Source of the DNA: JBKBIP01 sp046297495
Lineage (GTDB): Bacteria; Planctomycetota; Planctomycetia; Gemmatales; Gemmataceae
Length of the DNA stretch: 64,000 nt
Reading direction: 5' to 3'
Assembly: GCA_046297495.1 (NCBI GenBank)
Contig: JBKBIP010000006.1
Location: 134,420-198,419 of the forward strand
Part shown: positions 16,561 to 27,374 of the stretch, piece after piece
Position numbering within the stretch: the stretch's first letter is position 1
Layout of the letters: each line of letters opens with the position of its first letter
Position numbers and translations under genes: made by a program
Notes under the pieces: generated by a model
What the model was told of the DNA's origin: nothing
The model's input: only the letters and a program-made list of their open reading frames with translations
Databases searched by the model: none

Positions 16561-16793
16561 TGACCAGAAACATTTTCAAGACTGGCAAGAGGACCCGTCC
16601 GAAAACCACGGTGAAGGGCAAACGCTACCGCTGCGCCCGCTGCCGCAAGCGTAGTCCCAAGCCGGTCAAGACGCCGGCTCCGTGGTACTGCCCGCGCTGT
16701 TCTCAACTCGACACGGTTCAGGTGTCGGACACTGGCCTTTCCGCGTCCCCATTCGCCACCAGCACCTGGAACTCGTCTTGCGGAAAGCCGTAG
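16560..16793 (+). CDS. Small basic zinc-ribbon-like protein
   Basis: 77 residues. C25/C28 (RCARC) and C44/C47 (CPRC) are spaced as in a zinc ribbon, within a strongly basic N-terminal half ('KTGKRTRPKTTVKGKRYR'). The ATG shares its first base with the stop of the ferredoxin fusion gene, and GGAGGGG precedes it by five bases, so translational coupling is plausible. An ATG three bases earlier (16557) is also possible. The last 30 residues are low-complexity and might be extra. I do not recognise a family. Confidence 0.55.
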   Translation: MTRNIFKTGKRTRPKTTVKGKRYRCARCRKRSPKPVKTPAPWYCPRCSQLDTVQVSDTGLSASPFATSTWNSSCGKP

Positions 16794-16956
16794 GGAGAGT
16801 CGCCGTGCTTCAGGACTGCTCATGCCAGGCTTCTTTCTCTCAAGTTGCCCGAACTCTTTATGGTGAAAAGGAACTCCGTTCACCAGCATTCCAAACCAGA
16901 AGAATCAGCCGCCAACTGTGTCGTGCTCCTTTCCCAGAAAAATAGGGGTTCCCGTC

Positions 16957-16985
16957 TTGACAGGTAAGTGCGACCTCGCTATCGT
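16957..16985 (+). promoter_or_regulatory. Putative sigma-70-type promoter of the proline-rich lipoprotein gene
   Basis: TTGACA at 16957-16962 and TATCGT at 16980-16985 are 17 bases apart, about 118 bases before the ATG at 17103. The surrounding gap 16794-17102 shows no other feature. Confidence 0.6.
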
Positions 16986-17102
16986 GCCGCCTCTTTATCG
17001 CGGCTTAATCGTGTCGCTGTGCGATCCTTCTCCGGCAGTGGGGGAAAGTGCGCCCAGAGGTTGCCGGAAAAGATTAGGCTTTTCAGGAAAAGGGGGAGTC
17101 TC

Positions 17103-18011
17103 ATGGGCAAGAAGCCCGTGTTGGTGTGGAGCAGCTTGTTCTTGGCCGGGATTGTGTCGATTGGATGCCATCATTCTCGCTGTTGTCGCGGTGGAAGCTG
17201 CAAGTCTGGCGGAGCGTGCCCGGTCGTGGCCAAGGCGCCTTCGGGAGGAAATCACCCACCGTCGGCACCCGGCACCATGACGGCGCGCACCCAGCAACCA
17301 ACGTCGCACTATCCCGGAATGGCAAGAGAATTGCCGGCGCCGGCTACTGACGGCTGGAATCACCCCCCTCGCGCCGCGACTAGTCGCAAGCTCAGTGAAG
17401 CGCCGAACATGAGTCAACACTCGGCTTCCGACATTTCCATGCCTACGACACAACCACCAGCGCTGGCGGGGTCGCCGTATCAACATCCAGCCGCGCCGCC
17501 GACCAACGCGGCATTGTCCGAATCGTACCCGATGCCCTCCGTGCCTGAAACGTCTGCGTCCCGGAGCCATCCTGCCCCCAACACGCCGCCGGAAGAGCCG
17601 TTTCCCCCTGTGCCGCTGGCCACCGACACGATTCATTCCACCACGGCATCTTGGCCCGACGAAACGCCCACCGCGTTGAGGCAGTCCGCGCCCGTGAACG
17701 TTCCCGAAGCGGCGATGACCATGCCGCGCCACGAAATTCCCGCCGCGCCCAGCGCTGCTGCCAATATCCCCGTCACGTACTCGGTTCCCGAATGGGATAC
17801 GACCTATCCCGATCCCCTGCCGCCGCCGCCCCCCGTTTCTTCCTATGTGATTCCCGATTATCCACCCATCGCGGAAGAAAGCGACATTCCCACGACATTC
17901 ACGCCGCCGGCTGGAACCTACGCCTTGCCCGAAAATACCGTGGCTGCCCCTCTTCCGGGCAGCCCCGTGTCGCTGCCGGCGAGCGAAGCGTTGGATGCGC
18001 CGAAGCGGTGA
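17103..18011 (+). CDS. Proline/serine-rich lipoprotein
   Basis: 302 residues. MGKKPVLVWSSLFLAGIVSIGC is a lipoprotein signal with lipobox SIGC (C22), followed by a cysteine-rich patch (residues 22-40) and then about 260 residues of proline-, alanine-, serine- and threonine-rich sequence with no predicted fold. GGGGGAG precedes the ATG. The frame is open upstream to 16968 but that part includes the promoter. Probably anchored in a membrane as an extended linker or cell-surface protein; function unknown. Confidence 0.75.
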   Translation: MGKKPVLVWSSLFLAGIVSIGCHHSRCCRGGSCKSGGACPVVAKAPSGGNHPPSAPGTMTARTQQPTSHYPGMARELPAPATDGWNHPPRAATSRKLSEAPNMSQHSASDISMPTTQPPALAGSPYQHPAAPPTNAALSESYPMPSVPETSASRSHPAPNTPPEEPFPPVPLATDTIHSTTASWPDETPTALRQSAPVNVPEAAMTMPRHEIPAAPSAAANIPVTYSVPEWDTTYPDPLPPPPPVSSYVIPDYPPIAEESDIPTTFTPPAGTYALPENTVAAPLPGSPVSLPASEALDAPKR

Positions 18012-18033
18012 GTTGGACGCGAACGAACGTAAG

Positions 18034-18062
18034 CGCGCCGGTCGCTCATCAAGACCGGCGCG
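18034..18062. terminator. Hairpin terminator between convergent genes
   Basis: CGCGCCGGTC and GACCGGCGCG form a 10-bp stem with a nine-base loop, followed on the plus strand by ATTGTTTGTATTTTTC. It lies between the lipoprotein gene and the convergent FHA-GGDEF gene and can serve the plus strand at least. Confidence 0.7.
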
Positions 18063-18082
18063 ATTGTTTGTATTTTTCGCGT

Positions 18083-18979
18083 TCACCGGCACAATTGGCC
18101 GACCACGCGATTGCGACCCGTGTTCTTGGCTTGATAGAGCATGTCATCGGCGCGGCGGATCAATTCGTGGACCGTCAGATTGTCCCCCCCGACGGTGGCC
18201 GCCACGCCCAAACTAATCGTAATGTGATACTTCTTATCTTCATAGACAAACGGATGACTGGCCACGCGCTGGCGGATGCGTTCGGCCACCTCCATCGCTC
18301 CCTCGTAATTCGTTTCCACCAGGATCAAGCCGAATTCCTCACCGCCATAGCGCGCAAACAGGTCCTCCCGGCGGACCCCGGAACGGATGCAGGTTGTCAA
18401 CTCACGCAATGTATAATCGCCCCCCAAGTGTCCCAATTCGTCGTTGATCTGTTTGAAATAATCGACATCGAGAATAGCCAGCGTCAAGGGGCGGCCGTGG
18501 CGCGACGAACGGGCCAATTCACGGTCCAAAAACTCTAGCATGAAGCGTTTATTGTGAATTCCGGTCAAGGCGTCGATGATGGTCAAGCGATAAATTTCCT
18601 CGTGATACTCAGCCTCCACGTTCCCCCCCGCCAGATAGCGGTAGATGCAATTACCAACGCGCAGATAGTCGCCATCCTTGAGTCGGGCACGGGTGGTGGC
18701 GATGTCGTTGACGAACGTGCCATTGGTGCTTTGCAAATCGACGGCATAATAACCGTCGTCCCCCGGCTCGATGCGAGCATGCTTCCGGGACACGGAGTGA
18801 TCATTGATGCGAATATCACAATCCTCGCCGCGACCCAGAACCACGGGATTATCGTTCAAGACATACCGCCAACCCATGGTGGGGCCAGTGGGATAGATAT
18901 GCACGAGAATGGCCTCTCGGCTGGGGGCAGAAATGGGCCGCTTTGGCGCGGTTTTCCATGTATCAGTGACTTTCTCCAT
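18083..18979 (-). CDS. FHA-GGDEF diguanylate cyclase (copy 1)
   Basis: 298 residues. An FHA domain (residues 47-115: 'VVLGRGEDCDIRINDHSVSRKHA', 'STNGTFVN') that binds phosphothreonine peptides is followed by a GGDEF domain with 'DVDYFKQIND' metal site, active GGEEF at 212-216 and an inhibitory I-site RRED at 203-206. It should make cyclic di-GMP from GTP in the cytoplasm, controlled by Ser/Thr phosphorylation of a partner and by product inhibition. No membrane segment. The ATG at 18979 follows AGAGGGG; an upstream in-frame start at 19024 is less likely. The gene at 19341-20225 is a colinear paralogue. Confidence 0.92.
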   Translation of the reverse strand: MEKVTDTWKTAPKRPISAPSREAILVHIYPTGPTMGWRYVLNDNPVVLGRGEDCDIRINDHSVSRKHARIEPGDDGYYAVDLQSTNGTFVNDIATTRARLKDGDYLRVGNCIYRYLAGGNVEAEYHEEIYRLTIIDALTGIHNKRFMLEFLDRELARSSRHGRPLTLAILDVDYFKQINDELGHLGGDYTLRELTTCIRSGVRREDLFARYGGEEFGLILVETNYEGAMEVAERIRQRVASHPFVYEDKKYHITISLGVAATVGGDNLTVHELIRRADDMLYQAKNTGRNRVVGQLCR

Positions 18980-19340
18980 AGACCCCTCTTCTTGGGGAAA
19001 AATAGTTGTCACGAGCTTTGCCAAAAAGGGGGAAGAAGAGGTTTCGGAACTTGGGTAGCAGGATTTCGTGTTTCTCTTTCCTTGGGATGGGATTGGATGG
19101 GAGTCCCGTTTAGTTGCCCCGACCCAAATCTGTATCCCATGTAAGAGTTCGTTCCCAAAATCTTCCTTCTCTTACTACCAGGAGAAGAGGGTTTTTGAGA
19201 ACAGATTCTAAGATTGAGAACCAATCAGTCCCATCTGCCCCATATCAAATATATTATTCTAACAAATCAGGTTATCCAGGAGTGGAACACTGGAATTCGC
19301 GCATGCGCCAATCAACGCTTCTAAACCCATTCGAGTGTTC
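18980..19340. other. Intergenic region between the two FHA-GGDEF genes
   Basis: About 360 bases, less GC-rich than its surroundings. A CTTCTC..GAGAAG stem lies near 19167-19192 with a following GGGTTTTT on the plus strand. No coding frame, promoter or repeat could be supported with confidence. Confidence 0.3.
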
Positions 19341-20225
19341 TTATCCCACGACGCGATTGCGCCCGCCACCCTTTGCTTGATAAAGGCGGGCATCCGCTTG
19401 TTCAATGATTTCGCTGGTGGTGAGCCATTGCTCCCCCGTAATGGCGGCCACACCCAAGCTAATCGTTACGTCGAAGCGCTGGCCGTCGTATTCAAATAGA
19501 TGCCTTTCCACGCACGCGCGTAAGCGTTCCGCCAACTCCAAGGCCGCCGTGCGTTCCGTCTCGGGTAAAACGATGGCGAATTCCTCGCCGCCATAACGCG
19601 CGAACAAGTCCTCGCGTCGGATTTGCTGGCGCACCACGTCGGCTAACTCACGCAGCGTGTAATCGCCGGCCATGTGGCCGAAGCGGTCGTTGATGGATTT
19701 GAAATGATCCAGATCAAAGAGAATCACCGACAGCGGCCGACGATAGCGGATCGAGTTCGACAGGGAGCGGCCAAGAAACTCCAGGAAAAAACGCTTGTTG
19801 TGGATGCCCGTTAGGCTGTCGAGAATCGTGAGCCGATAAATTTCCTCATGATACTCCGACTCGACGTTATCACTAGCTAGGAACCGATAAATAGCATTGC
19901 CAATGCGGAGATAATCGCCATCTTGCAACGCGTGCCGTGTGACCTGTTCGTCGTTGACGAAAGTGCCGTTGGTGCTGCGTAGATCGAGAACATGATAACC
20001 ATCGGGGGCAAGCTGGATGCAAGCATGATGCCGCGACACAGATTCATCTTCAATGCGAATGTGGCAATCGGCGTCCCGTCCCAACATCATGGGCGTGCTT
20101 CCCAACGAAAAGCGCGTACCCATGGCAGGCCCCGTGGGGTAGATGTGGATTAAACAGGCTTGACGACCCGTCCCAGACACCACCGGTTTCGGCGCTGACG
20201 GGAGAATTTTGGTTTCGTCGTCCAT
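19341..20225 (-). CDS. FHA-GGDEF diguanylate cyclase (copy 2)
   Basis: 294 residues, aligned without gaps to the neighbouring copy over at least the first 215 residues: FHA domain 47-115 ('MMLGRDADCHIRIEDESVSRHHA', 'STNGTFVN'), I-site RRED 203-206, GGEEF 212-216. The linker 'VESEYHEEIYRLTILDSLTGIHNKRFFLEFLGR' is nearly identical in the two, so this is a tandem duplication that has diverged. Both active site and inhibitory site are intact, so both copies should make cyclic di-GMP. The 20 N-terminal residues differ most and may set partner choice. Confidence 0.92.
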   Translation of the reverse strand: MDDETKILPSAPKPVVSGTGRQACLIHIYPTGPAMGTRFSLGSTPMMLGRDADCHIRIEDESVSRHHACIQLAPDGYHVLDLRSTNGTFVNDEQVTRHALQDGDYLRIGNAIYRFLASDNVESEYHEEIYRLTILDSLTGIHNKRFFLEFLGRSLSNSIRYRRPLSVILFDLDHFKSINDRFGHMAGDYTLRELADVVRQQIRREDLFARYGGEEFAIVLPETERTAALELAERLRACVERHLFEYDGQRFDVTISLGVAAITGEQWLTTSEIIEQADARLYQAKGGGRNRVVG

Positions 20226-20409
20226 GGTCCACTCACTGTGGAGCCGGATGCATCCACTAAAATCAGGAGCAGGCGAATGGCCGTCGAGCCAACTCCCAAG
20301 CCCCTAGAACACGAATGCGCGCATCAATTGGTTTTATTGTCCAACATGGCGCCCCGAAAATCAACTCCCCGCCCCCTGCGCGGCGGGAAGAAAATCGCGG
20401 TAAAAATAA

Positions 20410-20475
20410 GGCGAGCGGGGGGTGTCAGTCCGCTGGTAATGCCCCGTACCGGCGGACTGACACCCCCCACTCGCC
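20410..20475. repeat. Intergenic palindrome, family B (copy 1)
   Basis: Arms of about 29 bases, beginning GGCGAGCGGGGGGTGTCAGT and closing with ACTGACACCCCCCACTCGCC, pair with two mismatches around a short loop. It lies 34 bases after the stop of the secreted protein gene (minus strand). A second, weaker copy is at 43892-43957. The 20226-20409 part of this gap shows nothing else. Confidence 0.8.
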
Positions 20476-20508
20476 ATTTTTCCCGCGTCCAAATTTTGCA
20501 ACAGCCTG

Positions 20509-22182
20509 TCAATCCATGCGATTACTAATCTGAATCGCTTTGATTTTGCCCACGGGTTCCCGCAAATCGGTCATGATCGGTTCGCGGGTGATCGCCTCGC
20601 TGACATTGCCGGCCAAGTCGCGGGCGGTGAGCCGCAGATAGACGCGCGGCGGCAGGTTCCCCGGCAGCTGCCAGTTGTAGTGCCCGGTGTTGGGCAGGGG
20701 GGCGCCGCTGATCATGTTCCAAGGGCCAGTGGCGTGCTCGGCCCATTCCAACACGATGGGTAAATTCGCCATGTGCTGATCGGTCGCGCTCCAGCGCAGT
20801 AACAGCGTGTCCCGGCGTTGCGACACGGGCTTCGGTTCGTACAGCTGCACCATGGGCGGCGTGGTGTCCACTTGCACGCGCATTTCGGGAACGTCGCCGG
20901 CTTTCGGCGGCCCGCTGCTGATCTGCAAGCCGCTGGTCAGCACCAGACGCAGCCCATAAATCCCTTCTCCCGGCAATTCGACATGGACGGGGGATTTCAA
21001 ATCCGGGTCATCCGCCAGGAAGCGCCAGGTTTGGCCGTTGTCCTGGGTGACGAAAACTTCCACTTTCCCCAGCCCCGATTGTCCCATCTCAAGCACTTCA
21101 TATTCCAGCGACAGCATCTTGCGATTGGTCATTTGGATGGGCGGCAAGGCGTCCCCCGTGGCGGGATAGCCGGAGCGGCCATCGGGAATCACCCGTGCTG
21201 ACACATGTTCCTTGGGTGGATGCGACCAGGCAATCGGCCGCAGGTGACTGTCATTCCCTGGCGTGGCTGGCCCCGATGGCGCCGCAACCGGGTGTGACGG
21301 CTGCGAATAATAAGCCCCCGACGCGGTGTAAGCCTCTGGCATCGCACTTGGATAGGCCGGCGCCTCGGCATAAGAATGTCGCAAGCCGGCGCCGCCTGCC
21401 GTCGGCGCGGGCGGAAAGGACAAGTTGGGCCGATTATCGGCATGGACTCTCGGCTCTGGCCATTCTGGCGTCTGGAAATTCACGGCGGGCGATGCCACTT
21501 CGGCAACCGTGCCCGTGGTGGTCGGCAACGAGGAAGGAACGTGCGCCGCGTGCAGGTGCGCCGGCCCCGCGACTTCCTTTTGCGCCACGGTCTCGTTCCC
21601 CGCCTGATCCGCCACCTTCATGCGCACCACGACTGCCTCCGCCTTGGCCCGAATCCGCGACTTCCCGGTTGGCACTGGCTGGATCAGGGGATCGCTGTAC
21701 CACATCCCATGTTCTGGCTCATGGACGGGACGATATTCCAGCTTGAGCGATTGCAAATCTAGATGGTCGTCTCGAATATCCCAGCTTACCAACAGCTCAT
21801 CCCCTTGCCATTCCGCCGAAACGATCTTCAACGTGGGGGGCGTGGTATCAATGCGAACTTTTTGCGCGGGGGGGGTCTTGAGGATGTCTGGTGGATAGCG
21901 GTTGCCCTGTTGATCGACTACCTGCACGTTGAACCAGTATTCCCCGTCGCTGGGAGCGAAGAACGTAAACTCGCTTTGGTCCGGTGTGGCAAAAGCGATT
22001 TGTTCGTAAGTGACTCCCTGATTGTTTGATTTGAACAGATTCAGTGACTTGATCTCCGCGCGTCGCGCGGGATCAATCTGAATCGGAATCGTGAAATTAC
22101 GACGATTGATGTAGGCAACGTCGGCTGGAACCGTACTGGTAACTAGCAGCAAACTGGCAAGAAACACTGTTCCGCTGGCCAT
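20509..22182 (-). CDS. Large secreted protein with Ig/fibronectin-like segments
   Basis: 557 residues with a signal peptide (MASGTVFLASLLLVTSTVPADVA). Three beta-rich segments, near residues 24-115, 115-205 and 355-540, carry phrases such as 'IDTTPPTLKIVSAEWQGDELLVSWDIRDDHLDL', 'MKVADQAGNET' and 'LTARDLAGNVSEAIT' that are typical of Ig-like or fibronectin type III-like bacterial surface domains. A proline/alanine-rich linker separates the second and third. It probably acts outside the cytoplasmic membrane; the function is unknown. The assembly gap at 22241 lies 58 bases upstream of its start. Confidence 0.75.
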   Translation of the reverse strand: MASGTVFLASLLLVTSTVPADVAYINRRNFTIPIQIDPARRAEIKSLNLFKSNNQGVTYEQIAFATPDQSEFTFFAPSDGEYWFNVQVVDQQGNRYPPDILKTPPAQKVRIDTTPPTLKIVSAEWQGDELLVSWDIRDDHLDLQSLKLEYRPVHEPEHGMWYSDPLIQPVPTGKSRIRAKAEAVVVRMKVADQAGNETVAQKEVAGPAHLHAAHVPSSLPTTTGTVAEVASPAVNFQTPEWPEPRVHADNRPNLSFPPAPTAGGAGLRHSYAEAPAYPSAMPEAYTASGAYYSQPSHPVAAPSGPATPGNDSHLRPIAWSHPPKEHVSARVIPDGRSGYPATGDALPPIQMTNRKMLSLEYEVLEMGQSGLGKVEVFVTQDNGQTWRFLADDPDLKSPVHVELPGEGIYGLRLVLTSGLQISSGPPKAGDVPEMRVQVDTTPPMVQLYEPKPVSQRRDTLLLRWSATDQHMANLPIVLEWAEHATGPWNMISGAPLPNTGHYNWQLPGNLPPRVYLRLTARDLAGNVSEAITREPIMTDLREPVGKIKAIQISNRMD

Positions 22183-22240
22183 GATTGCCTCTTCCTCCTC
22201 CGCCGCCGTTCAGCCCGAATGAGCATCGCTTCAGGGACAA

Positions 22241-22340
22241 NNNNNNNNNNNNNNNNNNNNNNNNNNNNNNNNNNNNNNNNNNNNNNNNNNNNNNNNNNNN
22301 NNNNNNNNNNNNNNNNNNNNNNNNNNNNNNNNNNNNNNNN
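22241..22340. other. Assembly gap of 100 N
   Basis: Exactly 100 N. Round-number gaps usually mark a scaffold join of unknown true length, so genes on either side may not be adjacent in the genome. Confidence 0.98.
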
Positions 22341-22399
22341 CAGCGGCCACTTGAACGGCTTGGCCTCGTTTTCATGATTCGCCGTACAAGTTGTATCGG

Positions 22400-22428
22400 T
22401 TGTAACGCGCTCGGACTTGAGGTATTTA
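22400..22428 (+). promoter_or_regulatory. Putative promoter of the candidate structured RNA
   Basis: TTGTAA at 22400-22405 and TATTTA at 22423-22428 are 17 bases apart, giving a predicted start near 22435. Confidence 0.4.
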
Positions 22429-22434
22429 TCGAAG

Positions 22435-22746
22435 AAAGCGGAAAAAAATTAAAGTCATCCTCAACATGAGGAGAACCACCGCGAAAAAATTTTCGGAAAG
22501 GAGCACAATAAAGGGCCGCCCTCGCGCATCGTAAGGGATGAACACGAGGTAAGAGAGGGCCTTGACAGTGAGTATCCACCACTCAACCTGGCTTGGGGGG
22601 TAAAGAGCGAAAGGCTCTTGGGGCGAGTGGCGGTTGCCACCAAATTAGGGAAAGGTACTCTTGGCTCTCGTGGCCATGGTGCTGTCTGGACCGGTTTGGG
22701 TCTGAGGTTGGCAGCGTCCTCAGAACCAACCGGTCTGGTTTTTTTT
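22435..22746 (+). ncRNA. Candidate structured non-coding RNA, family not recognised
   Basis: About 310 bases between the assembly gap and acnA without a credible reading frame, ending in a strong intrinsic terminator on the plus strand. Pairings visible by eye are: GGCC/GGCC-type stem 22514-22562; GACAG (about 22563) with CTGTC (about 22682); GAGTA (about 22570) with TACTC (about 22656); inside these, CCACTC with GAGTGG enclosing AGAGC-GAAAG-GCTCT, a small GGCGG-TTGCC-type hairpin and TGGC/GCCA. This nested multi-branched layout suggests a folded RNA. Hallmarks of RNase P RNA, tmRNA, SRP RNA and common riboswitches are missing. The promoter and 5' end are uncertain. Confidence 0.5.
22689..22746 (+). 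terminator. Strong rho-independent terminator
   Basis: GACCGGTT(T)GGGTCTGAGG pairs with CCTCAGAACCAACCGGTC (one bulge and a G-T pair) around a 10-base loop; a run of eight T follows at 22739-22746. No protein gene precedes it on the plus strand, so it most likely ends the candidate RNA. Confidence 0.85.
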
Positions 22747-22755
22747 AACTTTCAC

Positions 22756-22802
22756 AAACCCGCCGCGTCATCCAAGGTTATCTTGGTTAATGCGGCGGGT
22801 TT
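22756..22802 (-). terminator. Hairpin downstream of acnA
   Basis: AAACCCGCCGC and GCGGCGGGTTT form a perfect 11-bp stem, with a small CCAAG/CTTGG stem inside the loop. It begins 28 bases after the acnA stop. The T-run after the stem is short on either strand, so termination strength is uncertain. Confidence 0.6.
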
Positions 22803-22829
22803 GTGTGTGTTCCATCACAACCAAGAGAA

Positions 22830-25619
<2,790 letters not shown>

Positions 25620-25849
25620 GATTCTATCCTTCCGAAATGATTCTCGTGCCTGCGTTCTGTTTCTATCATTGTCGGAGGTATGGCCAGCGACGGCAATGTG
25701 AAGGATTGGGTCATGGGTGTTGTGATCCGAAATAAGCTACCATATTGTTTTCGTCTCATCGATTGAATGATGGAATCGATGGCCGTTTTGCCCAATTCTT
25801 GGCACATCATTTGCCCCTTTCATGGATTAGATTTGGGGAGGATTTTCTC

Positions 25850-26086
25850 TTGTCCGATTCCATTGACAACCAATTAGAGAATCTGAAACGCTTGGGAGGC
25901 GCTGGGTTTGTTCGTGAGATGATCGACTTGTTCATCACGCACGGCACGAAGCAAGTCGAGGCCGCTCGGCAAGCATCGGCGAGTGGCGACTGGAAAACCA
26001 TCGAACGGACGGCCCATTCGCTCAAATCCAGCGCGGGCAATATCGGAGCCGTTGAGTTGGCGCAGCTGTGCGCGCACATCGAGTAG
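25850..26086 (+). CDS. Short HPt (histidine phosphotransfer) protein
   Basis: 78 residues from a TTG start that has GGGGAGG eight bases upstream; an in-frame start at 25745 has no such site. The phosphotransfer motif 'AHSLKSSAGNIGA' places the phosphorylated histidine at residue 56. Helices equivalent to A to C and the beginning of D are present, but the protein stops at 'LAQLCAHIE', where normal HPt domains continue with one more helix of the four-helix bundle. It could be a minimal phosphorelay shuttle, but truncation by a stop codon near the convergent patatin gene is equally possible. No histidine kinase is near. Confidence 0.7.
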   Translation: MSDSIDNQLENLKRLGGAGFVREMIDLFITHGTKQVEAARQASASGDWKTIERTAHSLKSSAGNIGAVELAQLCAHIE

Positions 26087-26091
26087 TTTCC

Positions 26092-27270
26092 CTATTCCAA
26101 CCGCCGTCTCTTCAAATAGGCGGTCATGGCATCAGCGCCACTATTGATGAGCACTGCAAGCCGTTCCGTGGAAGCGAGGAATTCGAGGGCCTCGTAGCCG
26201 CGCGTTGGGATGCGGCAGATGGCGGCGTCGTACTGGCGGATTAACTCGTCCTCCCAGCGCGTGACGGTGTCGATCAGTCGGCTGATACGTTCGAGCATGG
26301 GATTCATTTCCGGTTCCGGCTTGTCCATGTCACCAACGACGCGGAGCGTGTCATCGAGCAACATGCCGACCGTGACATGCTGAGCAGGTGGTTGGCCCAT
26401 AATGCGCTGAATATCTTGATTTTGCACCAGCAAATAGCGAATGGGGAAGTTCAGCATGGCCCCGCCATCGACCATGCGGTTGCCGGTCTTTTTCTGGCCC
26501 ATATAGGTGCCCCAGTCTTGTTGCCAAATTACCTCTTGCCAAATCAAGGGAATACTCATCGACATGCGCACCGCTTGCAGAACGGGACAGTCGGGGGCCG
26601 TGCGGTGGTTGAGCACGAGGGCTTGCAAATCGGTGGTGTCGGCGGTCACGATGCTCAGGTCACGGCCCGTTTCTCGATGCCAGCGGCGGAAGGTCCAATC
26701 ATTGTCGAACCGTGGCCACTTGCCGCGGATATGTCCCCCCAGCCACGCCTCGAAGCGTTCCGTGCTGAAGAAGCCGCCGTATTCGACGAACGACCACATC
26801 CAGGGAACCAGCGGAAATTCGTCGGGCATGCTGGTGATGAAGGCGTCGTAGGCGACATCGTACAGTTCACTTTTCACCAAACCAACGGCGATCTGCAACG
26901 GTATCTTGGCGGCGGGGGCTTTGTCGCCGAGTAGGGCCATCGACTTATTGACCGCCTGTTCCACGGAAGAGCGAATGAGTTTGCGCGCCTGGCTGTCTGG
27001 CTGTTGCATCGCCTTACGGACCTCTTGGACGCTGGGGGGAGCCAGAAAGGTAAACAGAAACTCCTTCGGATCGGCGGCGTCCTGAAACAGTTTGTCGCGC
27101 ATTTGCTGGGCGGTGTACCCAGAAGCGATCAAGGCGGCCATGACCGCTCCCGCTGACGTGCCGACGGTTCGGCCGATGGTGTGCTTGTGCTCCTCCAGCA
27201 CGCCGAGGGCGCCGATGAAGGCCACTCCTTTGGTACCGCCGCCACTGAGAACCAGATCGACTTGGGCCAT
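26092..27270 (-). CDS. Patatin-like phospholipase
   Basis: 392 residues. The oxyanion loop GGGTKG (residues 10-15), nucleophile elbow GTSAG with Ser39, and 'MVDGGAMLNFP' carrying the catalytic aspartate make a complete patatin Ser-Asp dyad. Such enzymes hydrolyse acyl esters of phospholipids or neutral lipids. No signal peptide, so cytoplasmic or membrane-associated. The frame is open to 27423, but ATG 27270 begins the conserved 'MAQVDLVLSGGG' and follows AAGGTG. It converges with the short HPt gene five bases away. Confidence 0.88.
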   Translation of the reverse strand: MAQVDLVLSGGGTKGVAFIGALGVLEEHKHTIGRTVGTSAGAVMAALIASGYTAQQMRDKLFQDAADPKEFLFTFLAPPSVQEVRKAMQQPDSQARKLIRSSVEQAVNKSMALLGDKAPAAKIPLQIAVGLVKSELYDVAYDAFITSMPDEFPLVPWMWSFVEYGGFFSTERFEAWLGGHIRGKWPRFDNDWTFRRWHRETGRDLSIVTADTTDLQALVLNHRTAPDCPVLQAVRMSMSIPLIWQEVIWQQDWGTYMGQKKTGNRMVDGGAMLNFPIRYLLVQNQDIQRIMGQPPAQHVTVGMLLDDTLRVVGDMDKPEPEMNPMLERISRLIDTVTRWEDELIRQYDAAICRIPTRGYEALEFLASTERLAVLINSGADAMTAYLKRRRLE

Positions 27271-27374
27271 GATCGCACCTTGGAAAGAGGAAAAAAAGAT
27301 TGGGATCGCTCGTTGAGCCTGTACCATGCCATTATAACGTGGCTGCACCATTGGCAATGTGTAGAGGAATTCTG

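Noticed and set aside
22435..22746. The structured region as RNase P RNA, tmRNA, SRP RNA, 6S RNA or a known riboswitch
   Set aside because: No GAGGAAAGTCC/ACAGAA core of RNase P, no tag frame or T arm of tmRNA, no GGAAGG..AGCAG loop of SRP RNA, and no recognisable TPP, FMN, cobalamin, SAM or SAH core. The minus strand has a T-box-like GGTGGCAACCGCC but no terminator or synthetase gene follows.
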